Positions 1 to 8,281 of a DNA stretch of 11,428 nt are shown here, one piece after another. Source of the DNA: Gryganskiella cystojenkinii (Eukaryota; Mortierellomycota; Mortierellomycetes; Mortierellales; Mortierellaceae); the NCBI GenBank assembly GCA_015852425.1, contig JAAAIG010000776.1:6891-18318 (forward strand). Direction: 5' to 3'. The notes beneath the pieces are model-generated. The model saw nothing but the letters and a program-made list of their open reading frames with translations. It did not search any database and was not told the DNA's origin. Position 1 is the first letter of the stretch, and the number at the start of each line of letters is the position of its first letter. Made by a program: the position numbers and the translations under genes.

Positions 1-376
1 TTTTGTGCATTAAAATCGAGTTGGTTAGATGTGTTAAGGTCCCAATTACGTGACATGAGTTTTACGTGGTTCCAAAGGACCAAGCAGTACCACTAACCAG
101 TCATGACTGCAAAATAGTCGACTGTACTGTAGTTGATTTGCAGTCTGTGGTGTCAACTGCAATGGATCCACTAAGTCGTAGTTGTCGACATCAAAAAATT
201 CATCACTACAGACGGTATGTGTTGTTACTATTGTATATACGCCTTCCTCCTCTAACAATAAAAATTGCGGTAAAGAAAAAAAGAAAAAAAAAGAGTCAAA
301 AAATGTGTTCTTCTTTGCCTATCGACTCAATTGGACCTAGAAATATTTCACTAACCACTCCTTTCGGCATAATACG
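1..376. other. Left-edge intergenic region, AT-rich
   Basis: No convincing gene is seen here. The open frames on both strands are short, have ordinary composition and match no family I recognise. The stretch lies just past the stop codon of the oxygenase gene, so its right part should hold that gene's 3' untranslated region, although I see no exact AATAAA on the minus strand. A 9-base inverted repeat (GACTGCAAA at 105-113 and TTTGCAGTC at 137-145) encloses the palindrome AGTCGACT. A purine run lies around 273-300. Confidence 0.6.
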
Positions 377-1360
377 TTAATGAACATTGATATTTGCCAA
401 CATATCAACTGGTCCAACCTGGGCAATGATCTGCTTGCTAATTGGGTGTCCATACTTTGAAGAGAGGATCGCATCCGAAAGCTTGTAAGGATAGGAACGT
501 GGAGGAACAAAATGCAATAGCTGCTTGCGAGCCCACAAAGCAGTATTGATTACGCCAAAAGAGAATGCAGAGGGCTTTTTGAGTCCCAGTTTGGCGTGAA
601 AAGTAGGTCCCAACTTGTATAAGAGAACACTGACAGCCATGCGGCAGAGGAATGGAGGCGCAAGATAGTACCATTCGCAAACGAGATCAGTGATGACCTT
701 TGTCAAGGCGACACCAGCTTTACTCGCACGGGTAGATCGATCATCCTCAATGTACTTGTCAACAAATGCATGGCACTCCTCAAGACTGTCGGGAATATCC
801 TTGAGTTCCATGCGTTCACCAACACGGCGGAAAAACTCCCAGAAGGCCTCTTTCTCCTTGGGGTCCATTTTTTTCCAACCAAAGTCATCAGAGAACTGGA
901 TACCATCAGCGACCAGGCAGCACAAGACAAAGATAAAGTCAGCGTTGCGTGTCTTTGAAGCATGTAGGCCGTGAATCTTGCTCAGGTGCTCGTATGAGGC
1001 CTTGCCGAGCTCGGAGTCCAAACCGTAGTCCATCCAGATGTATATCAACAAGTCAGTGTCGCAAACACGCTTATCGGCAGTGTTTGCAATGACGCCAGTG
1101 TTACGGTAGACACCAGCGATAGTGGGGGAGCAGAAGGTACGATAAAAACCAAGGTTGAGGCCCAAAAACATTTCGAAAGGGTAGTCATAGCCAATAACGT
1201 GCTTGACGATCAAGTCAGTATCATTAGGATTCTTGGGGTCCAAGGTTTGCAACTGCTTGGTCCATAGTCGCGCAAAATGTTGTCTGCGCAAGTAGTTGAA
1301 TGAGAGGCCACCAACTGCGGCAATTCCAACGGCAATGTAAAAGGCGGATGGATTGGACAT
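377..1360 (-). CDS. MpaB-like ER-bound haem oxygenase (DUF2236 / rubber oxygenase-like)
   Basis: A complete 327-residue intronless gene. The product resembles the fungal MpaB / rubber-oxygenase (latex clearing protein) superfamily, haem-b proteins that cleave carbon-carbon double bonds in isoprenoid chains; MpaB acts at the ER in mycophenolic acid synthesis. A hydrophobic segment at residues 7-22 followed by basic residues (RRQH) looks like an N-terminal membrane anchor. R98 and T102 (KRVCDT) reproduce the Arg-x3-Thr pair of the family, and H130 in KIHG sits where the axial haem ligand is expected. The block GWKKMDP...FFRRVGERM...DIPDS at about 161-192 is typical of fungal members. More hydrophobic stretches lie near 141-153 and 229-248. 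At 327 residues it is on the short side for fungal members. The start is the first Met before the anchor, and a TATA box lies about 80 bases upstream. No biosynthetic genes flank it, so the substrate is unknown. Family is likely; reaction is inferred. Confidence 0.82.
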   Translation of the reverse strand: MSNPSAFYIAVGIAAVGGLSFNYLRRQHFARLWTKQLQTLDPKNPNDTDLIVKHVIGYDYPFEMFLGLNLGFYRTFCSPTIAGVYRNTGVIANTADKRVCDTDLLIYIWMDYGLDSELGKASYEHLSKIHGLHASKTRNADFIFVLCCLVADGIQFSDDFGWKKMDPKEKEAFWEFFRRVGERMELKDIPDSLEECHAFVDKYIEDDRSTRASKAGVALTKVITDLVCEWYYLAPPFLCRMAVSVLLYKLGPTFHAKLGLKKPSAFSFGVINTALWARKQLLHFVPPRSYPYKLSDAILSSKYGHPISKQIIAQVGPVDMLANINVH

Positions 1361-1435
1361 ATTGGTGGTAAGGATGGTGGATAACGTGGAATACGAAAGA
1401 GAAAAAGATAAAAATGAAAAGATAAGTCATCTATA

Positions 1436-1444
1436 CTATTTATA
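1436..1444 (-). promoter_or_regulatory. TATA box of the MpaB-like gene
   Basis: The minus strand reads TATAAATAG, a near-ideal TATA box, 76-84 bases upstream of the ATG at 1360. Between it and the ATG the minus strand is rich in pyrimidines, as is common for fungal 5' leaders. The position fits a transcript start roughly 40-50 bases before the ATG. Confidence 0.6.
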
Positions 1445-2086
1445 CTCTATAACACATAAAGTAAACGTTCTGGCACAAACTAAAGAAAAATACTTCAAAG
1501 GACTCGATGTTGGAACGAAAACACTTGCATCCTTTTCCATGAATAATGAATGATACACTCAAACTTATTCTTACGGTCGGCAATCACTCTGCCTTATTTT
1601 GACTTTCGGCATTGATTCTGTGACCTATTCTTACGGCGAGATGAGAGTCAAGATTTTCATCGAGGTATTTAAAGTAAACAGTAATAATAAAACACCCTCC
1701 TATTCTTTCCTTCTCGTTATTACTGCCCACCATAATACCGATTCTACAGAACACGCCAAAAAGAACATCCGGATGAAACAGACCTGTATGGCGTCAACAC
1801 GAAGATTGAAGGCTACAGCTGCCTACACAATCACTCGGAAACGTTAGTTCAGCCGACTACGGAAACGCATAAAGGTAAAGTAGGAGCACAGATCATCTAG
1901 GAGGTGCTATCGCAACTTGATCCAAGATTGATTGGTGATACTCGCCTTTGCTCTTTCTCTCTTTTCCCATCGCATTTTTTTTTCATTTATCATTTTTACG
2001 TATTTCTTCCCTTCCGTCTGCCGTTCACCTTCTGATTTGTTTCCCACATTCACATTCAGCAACCACAAGACCTCAAGACGAACACA
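1445..2086. other. Intergenic region without recognisable genes
   Basis: Small open frames occur (for example + strand 1599-1847, 82 residues) but have no recognisable motif. The 11-mer TATTCTTACGG occurs twice exactly 60 bases apart, at 1566-1576 and 1626-1636. From about 1940 to 2060 the plus strand is strongly pyrimidine-rich, which looks like the promoter and leader of the coding-like relic starting at 2087. Confidence 0.5.
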
Positions 2087-2311
2087 ATGGATTGATCCAA
2101 GAAATCTGCCTCTAGTCAGTCCTCAAGTTCCACCTCCAACTCTGTGTCCGCCGCACCTGTATCTTCCTTAGCCAATTGGGAAAAGCCTTCGACGAAGCTG
2201 CTCGGCAAGCCCTGGCTATCCACAGCTGGCTTCGACAACAGCCCTGAGGTTCTCGGGCCAATTCTCTTGAGTGTCAAAGTCAACATGATCCCACTTTCGG
2301 CGGAAGAATAA
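2087..2311 (+). pseudogene. Coding-like relic with stop at codon 3
   Basis: An ATG at 2087 in good context (AACACAATGG), preceded by a pyrimidine-rich leader, is followed by GAT and then TGA at 2093-2095. After that stop the same frame stays open for 71 codons to TAA at 2309-2311. Its composition is protein-like. A Ser-rich N-terminal tract (SKKSASSQSSSSTSNSVSAA) comes first, then a mixed segment containing NWEKPSTKLLGKPWLS and a hydrophobic part with GPILLSVKV. A single change of TGA to CGA, GGA or TGG would join it to the ATG. I do not recognise the family. It could be the broken first exon of a lost gene, the N-terminal remnant of a duplicated gene, or chance. I see no continuation after 2311. 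Confidence 0.4.
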
Positions 2312-2551
2312 TATGGGACGAATCAGTGAAGTTTCTTGTACAGTAACATTTTTTCTTATTGAGAGTTTTGGTTTTTTTTGGTAATACACCAGCCTAGATT
2401 TTCCAGCGCTTCCTGTTCCTTGCAAATAGTTATCCTTGCTCTTTCTCCTCCTTGAACTCTACAATCCCTTACTTTCCAGCCTCTTACTTGTCTCCATCCC
2501 GTTGTTCTTGAACTTCTTGCTTTGTCCTCTTGTTACTCGGCGTATCTTGAA
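2312..2551. other. Short non-coding stretch between two convergent relics
   Basis: This holds a T-rich tract (about 2349-2381) and pyrimidine-rich sequence on the plus strand. I see no gene or clear signal. Confidence 0.4.
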
Positions 2552-3455
2552 CTATTTCCAATCCTCCCCTTTCCAATCCTCTAATTTTATCTTTTCTATC
2601 TGTTCGTCGCTATCGTTATAGTGCTCTCCTTCTATTCCTTCCATATCTTCAGCCTCTTCATCAAATCCAGACAAATTGAGTCTCATTTCTTGATTCTCGC
2701 TTTCGTCCTCGTCACCCTCGCCGTCATCTTCCGTCTCTCCTTCAGCATGCACTTGTCCCGAATTAGGGGTATATCGGAGAATCAGATGCGGGATTTGCCT
2801 TCGAAGGATTGTCTCCGCGTCTCGACTTGTCTTTCGACGCCTGAACCCAGTGAGGGATTGAAGGCAAGGCCAGTGATCTCACCCATTGCGCCTCTGTGAC
2901 ACCCCACACCAAGGCCGGCAATCCGACATCATTTTCAGATCCCGAGGGAGTTCTACTGCAGGACAGGGTCCTCAACTGCCCCAAGGTCCGTAGCCTGTTT
3001 AGACCATGAGCGAAATCCAAGTTGAGCGAACATGTACCCGGTGGATATGAACACGCGGTCATAGTCGCCGCCCGGGGTCCAGGCATAAATTTTAGAGCAG
3101 GGTCAAACCTGAGAGTCGATCCAAGAATAAGAGATGAGACTGCTGGTTGACTCCTTCTAGGAGGACGACTGAAAGGATCAGGTTTCGGAGCCTTGTACAA
3201 ACCTAGGGCCGATTGTCGCTTTGGTGAACGGTATCCGTGAGATGACCGCCTTGAAATCCTTGTTTGGAATGGAACACAGCATTACCTGGACAATCTTGGC
3301 TGTAGCTGGCTGGCACTCTCCAACAGAGAGTCTTGTGAGCCTATTCAGGCATTGTGGCACCTTGACTTAGATAGGTCTCCAGGACTGATCATCGAATGAA
3401 GTCTCTTTCAGGGTCAAGGGTATCAGCGACGGCGTCAACTCTAAATCCCAACTCT
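2552..3455 (-). pseudogene. Decayed F-box/leucine-rich-repeat protein gene (C-terminal part)
   Basis: The minus strand carries leucine-rich-repeat-like sequence that can only be followed by changing frame. From the upstream end: LTLKETSFDDQSW, a TAA stop at 3369-3367, then in the same frame CLNRLTRLSVGECQ and IVQVMLCSIPN. A frameshift near 3238-3241 leads to DNRP*VCTRLRNL, where TAG (3205-3203) replaces what looks like the Trp of a PWVC motif. The same frame continues through LDRLSGLTLL to TAA (3094-3092) and LCLDPGRRL. A second shift gives LDFAHGLNRLRTLGQLRTLS and VTEAQWVR. An extra base at 2876 moves to HWPCLQSLTG, which then runs open for 107 residues through a very acidic tail to TAG at 2554-2552. 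These blocks resemble the C-terminal repeats of F-box/LRR proteins expanded in Mortierella-like fungi; such proteins recruit substrates to SCF ubiquitin ligases. I cannot find the F-box itself. At least two in-frame stops and three frame changes make a functional product unlikely. Confidence 0.66.
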
Positions 3456-3803
3456 CGACCCTCGATTCTCGGACTCGAGTTTTCACCCGCCAGTTCTCAC
3501 ATGGGTTTCGCACAGGGTAATTTATACGTGCTGGAGCGACTGACTTCGCCCAATTCCTCGCCTTCGATTCGAGACCCTTTTGCCCTCGGATCCACATTCC
3601 ATGTTTGCCCTCGGACCTTGACTCCTTCCTTGCCCTCACCCTCGCCTTAGCTCCCGCCTGTTTCCCAACATATCTCTCTTGTCTTTGTCTCTGCCTTTGT
3701 CTTTGTCTCGTTATTATTCACGACGTTATTATAAGTAGTACTTCGTTCCCACTTCCCCTTTGCTTTCCTCAGTCAACAATAAAAGATATCCTTAATCTCA
3801 CTC
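3456..3803. other. Intergenic stretch with short direct repeats
   Basis: I see no gene here; it may include the eroded 5' part of the F-box/LRR relic. The 12-mer TTTGCCCTCGGA is present at 3579-3590 and 3604-3615. Imperfect tandem TTTGTC/CTTTGT units run from about 3678 to 3710. Confidence 0.5.
3678..3710 (+). repeat. Imperfect TTTGTC tandem repeat
   Basis: A short pyrimidine-rich low-complexity run built from CTTTGTCT-like hexamers with one CTG interruption. It looks like simple-sequence drift in a non-coding stretch. Confidence 0.5.
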
Positions 3804-4403
3804 TCAGTCCTCACCTGCCTTCACGCTAGTTCCGTCACGATAATCGTTTATTCTAGCCACAATTAAAGTAATTTCCTGGACAGCTGGGCAGCCCAATTTG
3901 TCCTTATTGGTGGGGCAATCGTCAGGGTCTTGACAGCACCTAATACATAATCTTGGGCCGTCTGGTTCAAGAAGCTCGATATAATGGTTGTATCCAGTAC
4001 ACATAGAACCGGCAGGGTTTCCACCCTCACCCCCACTTGAATTATATTGTCCACCAGCATCATTAGGATTGATACGGTCGAGCGTGTCAGGATTGATGCA
4101 GCCAGTTAGCTGGGCATATATTTGTCCATTGACGCCATGTCCTGTGGTGTAGTCTACATTCGACCAGAAATCAGGAGAGAGAAGGCCTTGCGAGTCACTA
4201 TGCCTAGCACTCGCGCTACAATAAGTTGTCATACCGCCAGGATATTCACTATCACCGACATTGGTATGTGCGTCGCGAGGCACTATCACACAATAGTTGT
4301 TCGCACTATCAACGACGACTGTGTTGTCAGGGCCAGCTGCGGCAATGAACTTTGAGGAAAGCAGGGCAACTGTGGTGAAGGCTAGAGTCGAGAAGGAATG
4401 CAT
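3804..4403 (-). CDS. Small cysteine-rich secreted protein with frameshifted C-terminus
   Basis: The start chosen is the ATG at 4403, giving MHSFSTLAFTTVALLSSKFIAAAG, a typical signal peptide with likely cleavage near residue 23. The longer open frame up to 4547 adds an implausible leader. The mature part is rich in Gly, Asn, Asp and Cys, with nine cysteines (C38, 62, 102, 135, 153, 156, 157, 163, 172), including CIRCC and DDCP. One N-glycosylation sequon is at N121. As read, the product is 199 residues and ends in an atypical tail after GCPAV (171-175). A neighbouring frame at that point reads PGNYFNCG and stops at TAG (3855-3853). From memory, PGNYFDC-like endings close proteins of this secreted fungal family, and it would supply a tenth cysteine. 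So the gene has lost one base (mod 3) near 3879-3881, through mutation or sequence error. Function is unknown; an extracellular or wall-associated role is inferred. Confidence 0.72.
   Translation of the reverse strand: MHSFSTLAFTTVALLSSKFIAAAGPDNTVVVDSANNYCVIVPRDAHTNVGDSEYPGGMTTYCSASARHSDSQGLLSPDFWSNVDYTTGHGVNGQIYAQLTGCINPDTLDRINPNDAGGQYNSSGGEGGNPAGSMCTGYNHYIELLEPDGPRLCIRCCQDPDDCPTNKDKLGCPAVQEITLIVARINDYRDGTSVKAGED
3847..3852 (-). terminator. Poly(A) signal AATAAA of the secreted protein gene
   Basis: The minus strand reads AATAAA immediately after the ancestral TAG at 3855-3853. In the frameshifted reading this hexamer lies inside the coding sequence, before the stop at 3804. That is another hint that the shorter ending is the original one. 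Whether this hexamer is the signal actually used cannot be seen from sequence. Confidence 0.4.
3853..3879 (-). other. Apparent ancestral C-terminus in a shifted frame
   Basis: In the frame offset from the secreted protein's main frame, this stretch encodes PGNYFNCG followed by TAG. The change of frame falls between the GTC codon (3881-3879) and CCA (3879-3877). The shifted ending restores an even cysteine count and stops directly before an AATAAA hexamer, so it is probably the original end of the gene. Confidence 0.6.
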
Positions 4404-5678
4404 TTTGTGTGAACGAGAGTGTATTATAGTTTTTTGTTTTGTGGCAACTGAGTTTAATAGAGAATGAAAAAATGAAGAAAATTGTTGTTCATCGGGACAA
4501 AGGCGGAGAGAAAGCAAAATTTTAACCATATGGGATGGATGACACACTACAGTTAGCCTTTTTCCACTGACAAACCAATGCAGAAATCAGTTGGACACCT
4601 TTCTTTTTGGGCAAAGAATGGGCAGGGAAGAGCAAGGAATCAAGGACTAGCAAATATCAAGAGCAAACAAGAATCAACCGAGACACTCCCTTCCTTGCTC
4701 GGTCCATCAAGTGCACATTACCATCGATTTTTTTACCCCTTTTTTTGCCATCGTTTTACGATGTCATCGCCCCCACGATACCACTCACCGAATCAGTTTT
4801 CTTTTATCTCTTTTTCCTTTTCATTCCTCACCTCTCTCTTACTCCTTCATTTTGTTCCTTTCATCCATTCCCTTAATCCCTCACCCCTCACCACATCTTT
4901 TTTTCTTTTGATGCGTCCCAACACCATGACCGACAAGAGCCTGTACTTGTTTTGTCGTGTTGACGGCGATATATAGGCCATGGAAGCGTAGTACTCTGCC
5001 AGAAATTCCACGGAATGGCGTCTCTCTGACACCAAGTTTCTCTGCCCTACTTTTCGTTTCGGCGGTTCTTCGAAAAGGAGTCAAAACACAAACACAAAAA
5101 AATGGGGGGCGGACCTGAATTGGAATTGATAGTTTTGAGGACTAATACTAAGCAGAGAGAAAATTAGGATAAAGCGTGGTCATATCTGGCCAAATACTCT
5201 TTATCTCTCGTTCGCTGTTGTTGAAGCTATTGTTTTCAATGCTCCGCCTGGCGACGTTTCTCTTTTTTTTTATGATTTTTGGGTGTTGGGGTTGAACGAG
5301 GTGTACTCCTGAACGTGCAATAAGGATCCTTCTAGAATCAATCAAGCCGGTGTGCGAATGAGTGTGGCTGATTGAGATACTCACAAAGGAAGAAAAAGAA
5401 CAATGAAGCGGAACGGCTATGGAGCAATGATAGAGCCTCTGTTTCCTTTGCTTACACCTAACATAGATCAAAGATCCACTTCAAAAAAAACAACAACTTT
5501 CAAGCCCTATTCACAGTTGACTTCTTGCGCGCTTCATTGCATTCCGTACGATATTTGATTGATATTAATAGGGTTTTGCAATTTATTATGTGTCTGGATT
5601 ATGTGTGCTTTGTTTTTTTTGTTTTCAAGAAAGGGGACAAAGATCGGCGAACAGAGGTGAATTGAGTGGGTATGTTCT
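4404..5678. other. Intergenic region between the secreted protein and malate synthase genes
   Basis: The left part (4404 to about 4560) is the promoter and leader of the secreted protein gene on the minus strand. I see no strong TATA box there. From about 4720 to 4910 the plus strand is highly pyrimidine-rich with T runs, which gives artefactual Phe/Ser/Leu-rich open frames. The 107-residue minus frame at 5148-5471 is unremarkable and is not called. The right end holds the malate synthase 3' region, including AATAAA at 5587-5582. No RNA gene was recognised. Confidence 0.55.
5582..5587 (-). terminator. Poly(A) signal of malate synthase
   Basis: The minus strand has AATAAA about 92 bases after the malate synthase stop codon, a normal distance for a fungal 3' untranslated region. 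T-rich and TGTG sequence surrounds it. Confidence 0.5.
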
Positions 5679-8281
5679 TTAGATCTTGGCCTGGACCTGC
5701 TCGAGAACAACGATATCCTCGTACAACAAGCTGGTCAAGAAGTCCGCATAGTCCTTGCCCGTGATCTGGGTCGCGAGGTGCTTCTTGGCCTGAGGGATTT
5801 TGGACGCCTTGAAACGTTGATCGCCCATCTCCTTGGCCAACTTGTCGACTTCCTCATCCAGAACCTTCAACAAGTAATCAGGAGTAACTGTCAATCCCTT
5901 GTCGGTTTTAGCACCATGCTTCGCCCACTGCCAGAGTTGAGAACGCGAAATCTCGGCCGTGGCAGCATCTTCCATCAAGTTGTGAATAGGGACACATCCA
6001 GCTCCACGCAACCAGGCCTCCATGTAGATCAAAGCGACGGAGACGTTGGCACGGATACCAGTCTCGGTGATCTTGCCACCCTTGACGTTCGTGTTCAGCA
6101 GATCTTGAGCAGTAACGTGGACATCATCCCGACGGATATGCAACTGGTTGGGCTGGGGCATGTGCTCGTTAAAAACCTTCAACGCCAACGTGACGAGATC
6201 AGGATGGGCAACCCAGGTGCCGTCGTGGCCGGCCTTGACCTCACGCAACTTGTCGTTCAAGACCTTGTCCATGGCAGCTTTGTTCGCGGCCTCGTTGTTC
6301 TTGATGGGGATCTGAGCAGCCATACCACCCATAGCATGGACACCACGCTTGTGGCAGGTCTTGATCAACAGACGCACATAGGCATCCATGAAGGGAGTCG
6401 TCATCGAGACATCGGAACGATCGGGCAAAACAAAGGCAGGGTTCTGACGCAACTTCTTGATGACTGAGAAGATGTAATCCCAACGACCACAGTTCAATCC
6501 TGAAGAATGCTCACGCAACTCGTAGATGAACTCTTCCATTTCAAAGGCCGCCATGATAGTCTCGATCAGGCAGGTTCCACGGATGGTCCCGCGAGGCATC
6601 CCGATATAATCCTGCGCCAGGTTGAAAACATCGTTCCAGAGACGTGCCTCGAGATGGGACTCCATCTTGGGCAAATAGAAATAAGGACCGATACCGATCT
6701 CGACCGACTTTTTGGCGTTATGGAAGAAGTAGAGCGCGAAATCAAAGAGGGAGCCGGAGGTGACTTGACCGTCAATCAGGACGTGCTTCTCATCCAGGTG
6801 CCAACCACGGGGGCGAACGATTAAAGTAGCGACTTTGCCGTCCTTGCGAATGTTGTATTGTTTGCCGTTTGGAGCTGTGTAGGAGATGCGTTGGTGGATA
6901 GCATCACGCATGTTGATCTGGCCCGAGATGTTGTTCTCCCAGGTGGGGGCATTAGAGTCTAAATTTTTCGACCGTGGGAGCAACAAAAAAAAGAACGTTT
7001 TGGTTAGCACGTGCAAATTGTTGATCCGGAGACTCCTTTTTTTCCTGATCATTTGCTCTAGTTACTGCTTCCTTCATGATCCTTCTTCTTCTTGACAAAC
7101 AAGCACAGCAACATCCGTCACCAGCAAAGTGCTGAATGACAGGGATGCTGTTGATAATGTTCGGCAATAATGATGTAACTGAACACAAGAAATCCTTATT
7201 GTGCATGAGTGTTCCAAGAAAGTGAATATCCACCGGCTAAAGTCGGATAGGTCAAAAAAGAGGGATGCTCTCAACAGACTTGTCGATGACACACTTGCAT
7301 CCCTTCCCACCACACGGCCTACGAAACTGACAAGATGAGTCTAAATTTGCACCTTGTTCTGAAGAAAAAAAAAATTGAAAAAGATGGACTCAACGCCGAT
7401 TCGTCGAAAGAATGCGGGGTCGAGTCTGAGTGCTCGTGGAAATGAACAAGCTCTTCACGCGCTCTCTTTGGTGTCACTCCTCCCATTTGGCTTGATTTCG
7501 CGGTAGGGTTTGTTATTTGTTCATGCAAAAAAAAAAATCCAATGCGCTTGCCCACGGACTGCAAACACGCTCCTGGCAAAACAAACACACGGCATTAACC
7601 AAATGCTGTCATCCTCAGAAGAATGCCCCCCTTCTCTCATATGTACCGCTCTCGGTCCCACGACTCTCAACCCGCTAACAGAAAGATTCACTCCCGTTTC
7701 TTCTCGCTCTTTTCTTGTCCTTTGCCGATCACGGTGCCAGTGATCATGATCTTGTAATTAAAACTAGCGATGTTGTAGCACACAGACGCAGTAATGAACC
7801 CCCCCTTCTTTTCCTTGCTCAAGAGATTCCGGAGAAACGGTTTCCTGAAGTTTGAGGTCCTCTTGCTCAGAGCAAAACAGAATTAAAATATTAGAGTAAT
7901 ATAAAAAAACCTGTGATACATACCTTCAAAGTCAGCCATGAAGGTGGCAGCACCAGAGTTCAAAGCGTTGATGACCATCTTGCGATCGACAGGTCCTGTG
8001 ATCTCGACACGACGATCGGCCAAACCAGGGGCGGGAATAGCACCTCTCCAAGCAATGTCCTCACGGATAGCAGCGGTCTCGGGCAAGAAGTCAGGGAGGA
8101 TACCCTGGTCGATCTGTTGTTGACGTAGAACACGCTTCTGCAAAAGGGTTTTGCGGGTGGCATTGAAGGAGCGGTGCAAGGTCGCGATGAACTGGAGGGC
8201 CTCGGGGGTGAGGATCGAGGCATATTCGGGAGTGACTTTGGCGAGGATGGTGACACCGGGGACCTTTGAATCGAATGGCAT
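5679..8281 (-). CDS. MLS1: Malate synthase, glyoxylate cycle (two exons)
   Basis: Joined from exon 1 (8281-7924) and exon 2 (6958-5679), this gives 545 residues, normal for fungal malate synthase A. The enzyme condenses glyoxylate with acetyl-CoA to malate and CoA, allowing growth on acetate or fatty acids. Exon 1 has the N-terminal block [22 protein letters not shown] and ends in MADFE; splicing restores the conserved [14 protein letters not shown]. Exon 2 holds R246 (PRGTIRG), an acidic pair at E261/E262, and the family signature at 268-283 ([16 protein letters not shown]) with D280 as a likely Mg ligand. The catalytic-base motif [11 protein letters not shown] follows, with D450. The last residues, AKI, are a recognised peroxisomal targeting tripeptide (PTS1) variant, so the protein is probably peroxisomal. 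The start at 8281 is chosen because homology begins there; the open frame extends to 8497 but reads as a pyrimidine-rich leader. In other fungi this gene is called acuE or MLS1 and is induced by acetate and repressed by glucose. Confidence 0.95.
6959..7923 (-). other. Long spliceosomal intron in malate synthase (965 bases)
   Basis: The donor GTATGT follows GAAG at 7924, and the acceptor TTTAG ends at 6959. A perfect branch-point motif GCTAAC (7008-7003) puts the branch adenine at 7004, about 45 bases before the acceptor. Splicing is phase 1 and rebuilds Asp120 from G plus AC. No residues are missing from the family alignment, so no hidden exon is needed. The length is well above the usual 50-200 bases for fungal introns. 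Inside are small open frames without homology, A-runs at about 7362-7372 and 7527-7537, a TAGGGTTT at 7504-7511, and a short dyad TTGCTC-A-GAGCAA at 7863-7875. A CACGTG (7008-7013) abuts the branch point. Confidence 0.88.

Noticed and set aside
1521..1532. ACACTTGCATCC shared with 7291-7302, as a possible dispersed repeat
   Set aside because: A few shared 12-mers are expected by chance in a window of this size, and the flanks do not match.
1917..1927. TTGATCCAAGA repeated at 2092-2102, as a possible duplication
   Set aside because: The match stops after 11 bases with no flanking similarity; chance is sufficient.
4404..4547. N-terminal extension of the secreted protein to the upstream Met
   Set aside because: It would bury a strong signal peptide at residue 49 and encodes an unconvincing leader; the ATG at 4403 fits better.
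4578..4976. Phe/Ser/Leu-rich open frames on the plus strand
   Set aside because: They come from a pyrimidine-rich tract open in several frames at once, which is typical of non-coding fungal DNA.
5778..6467. 229-residue open frame on the plus strand
   Set aside because: It lies wholly antisense to malate synthase exon 2, and the conserved malate synthase protein explains the sequence.
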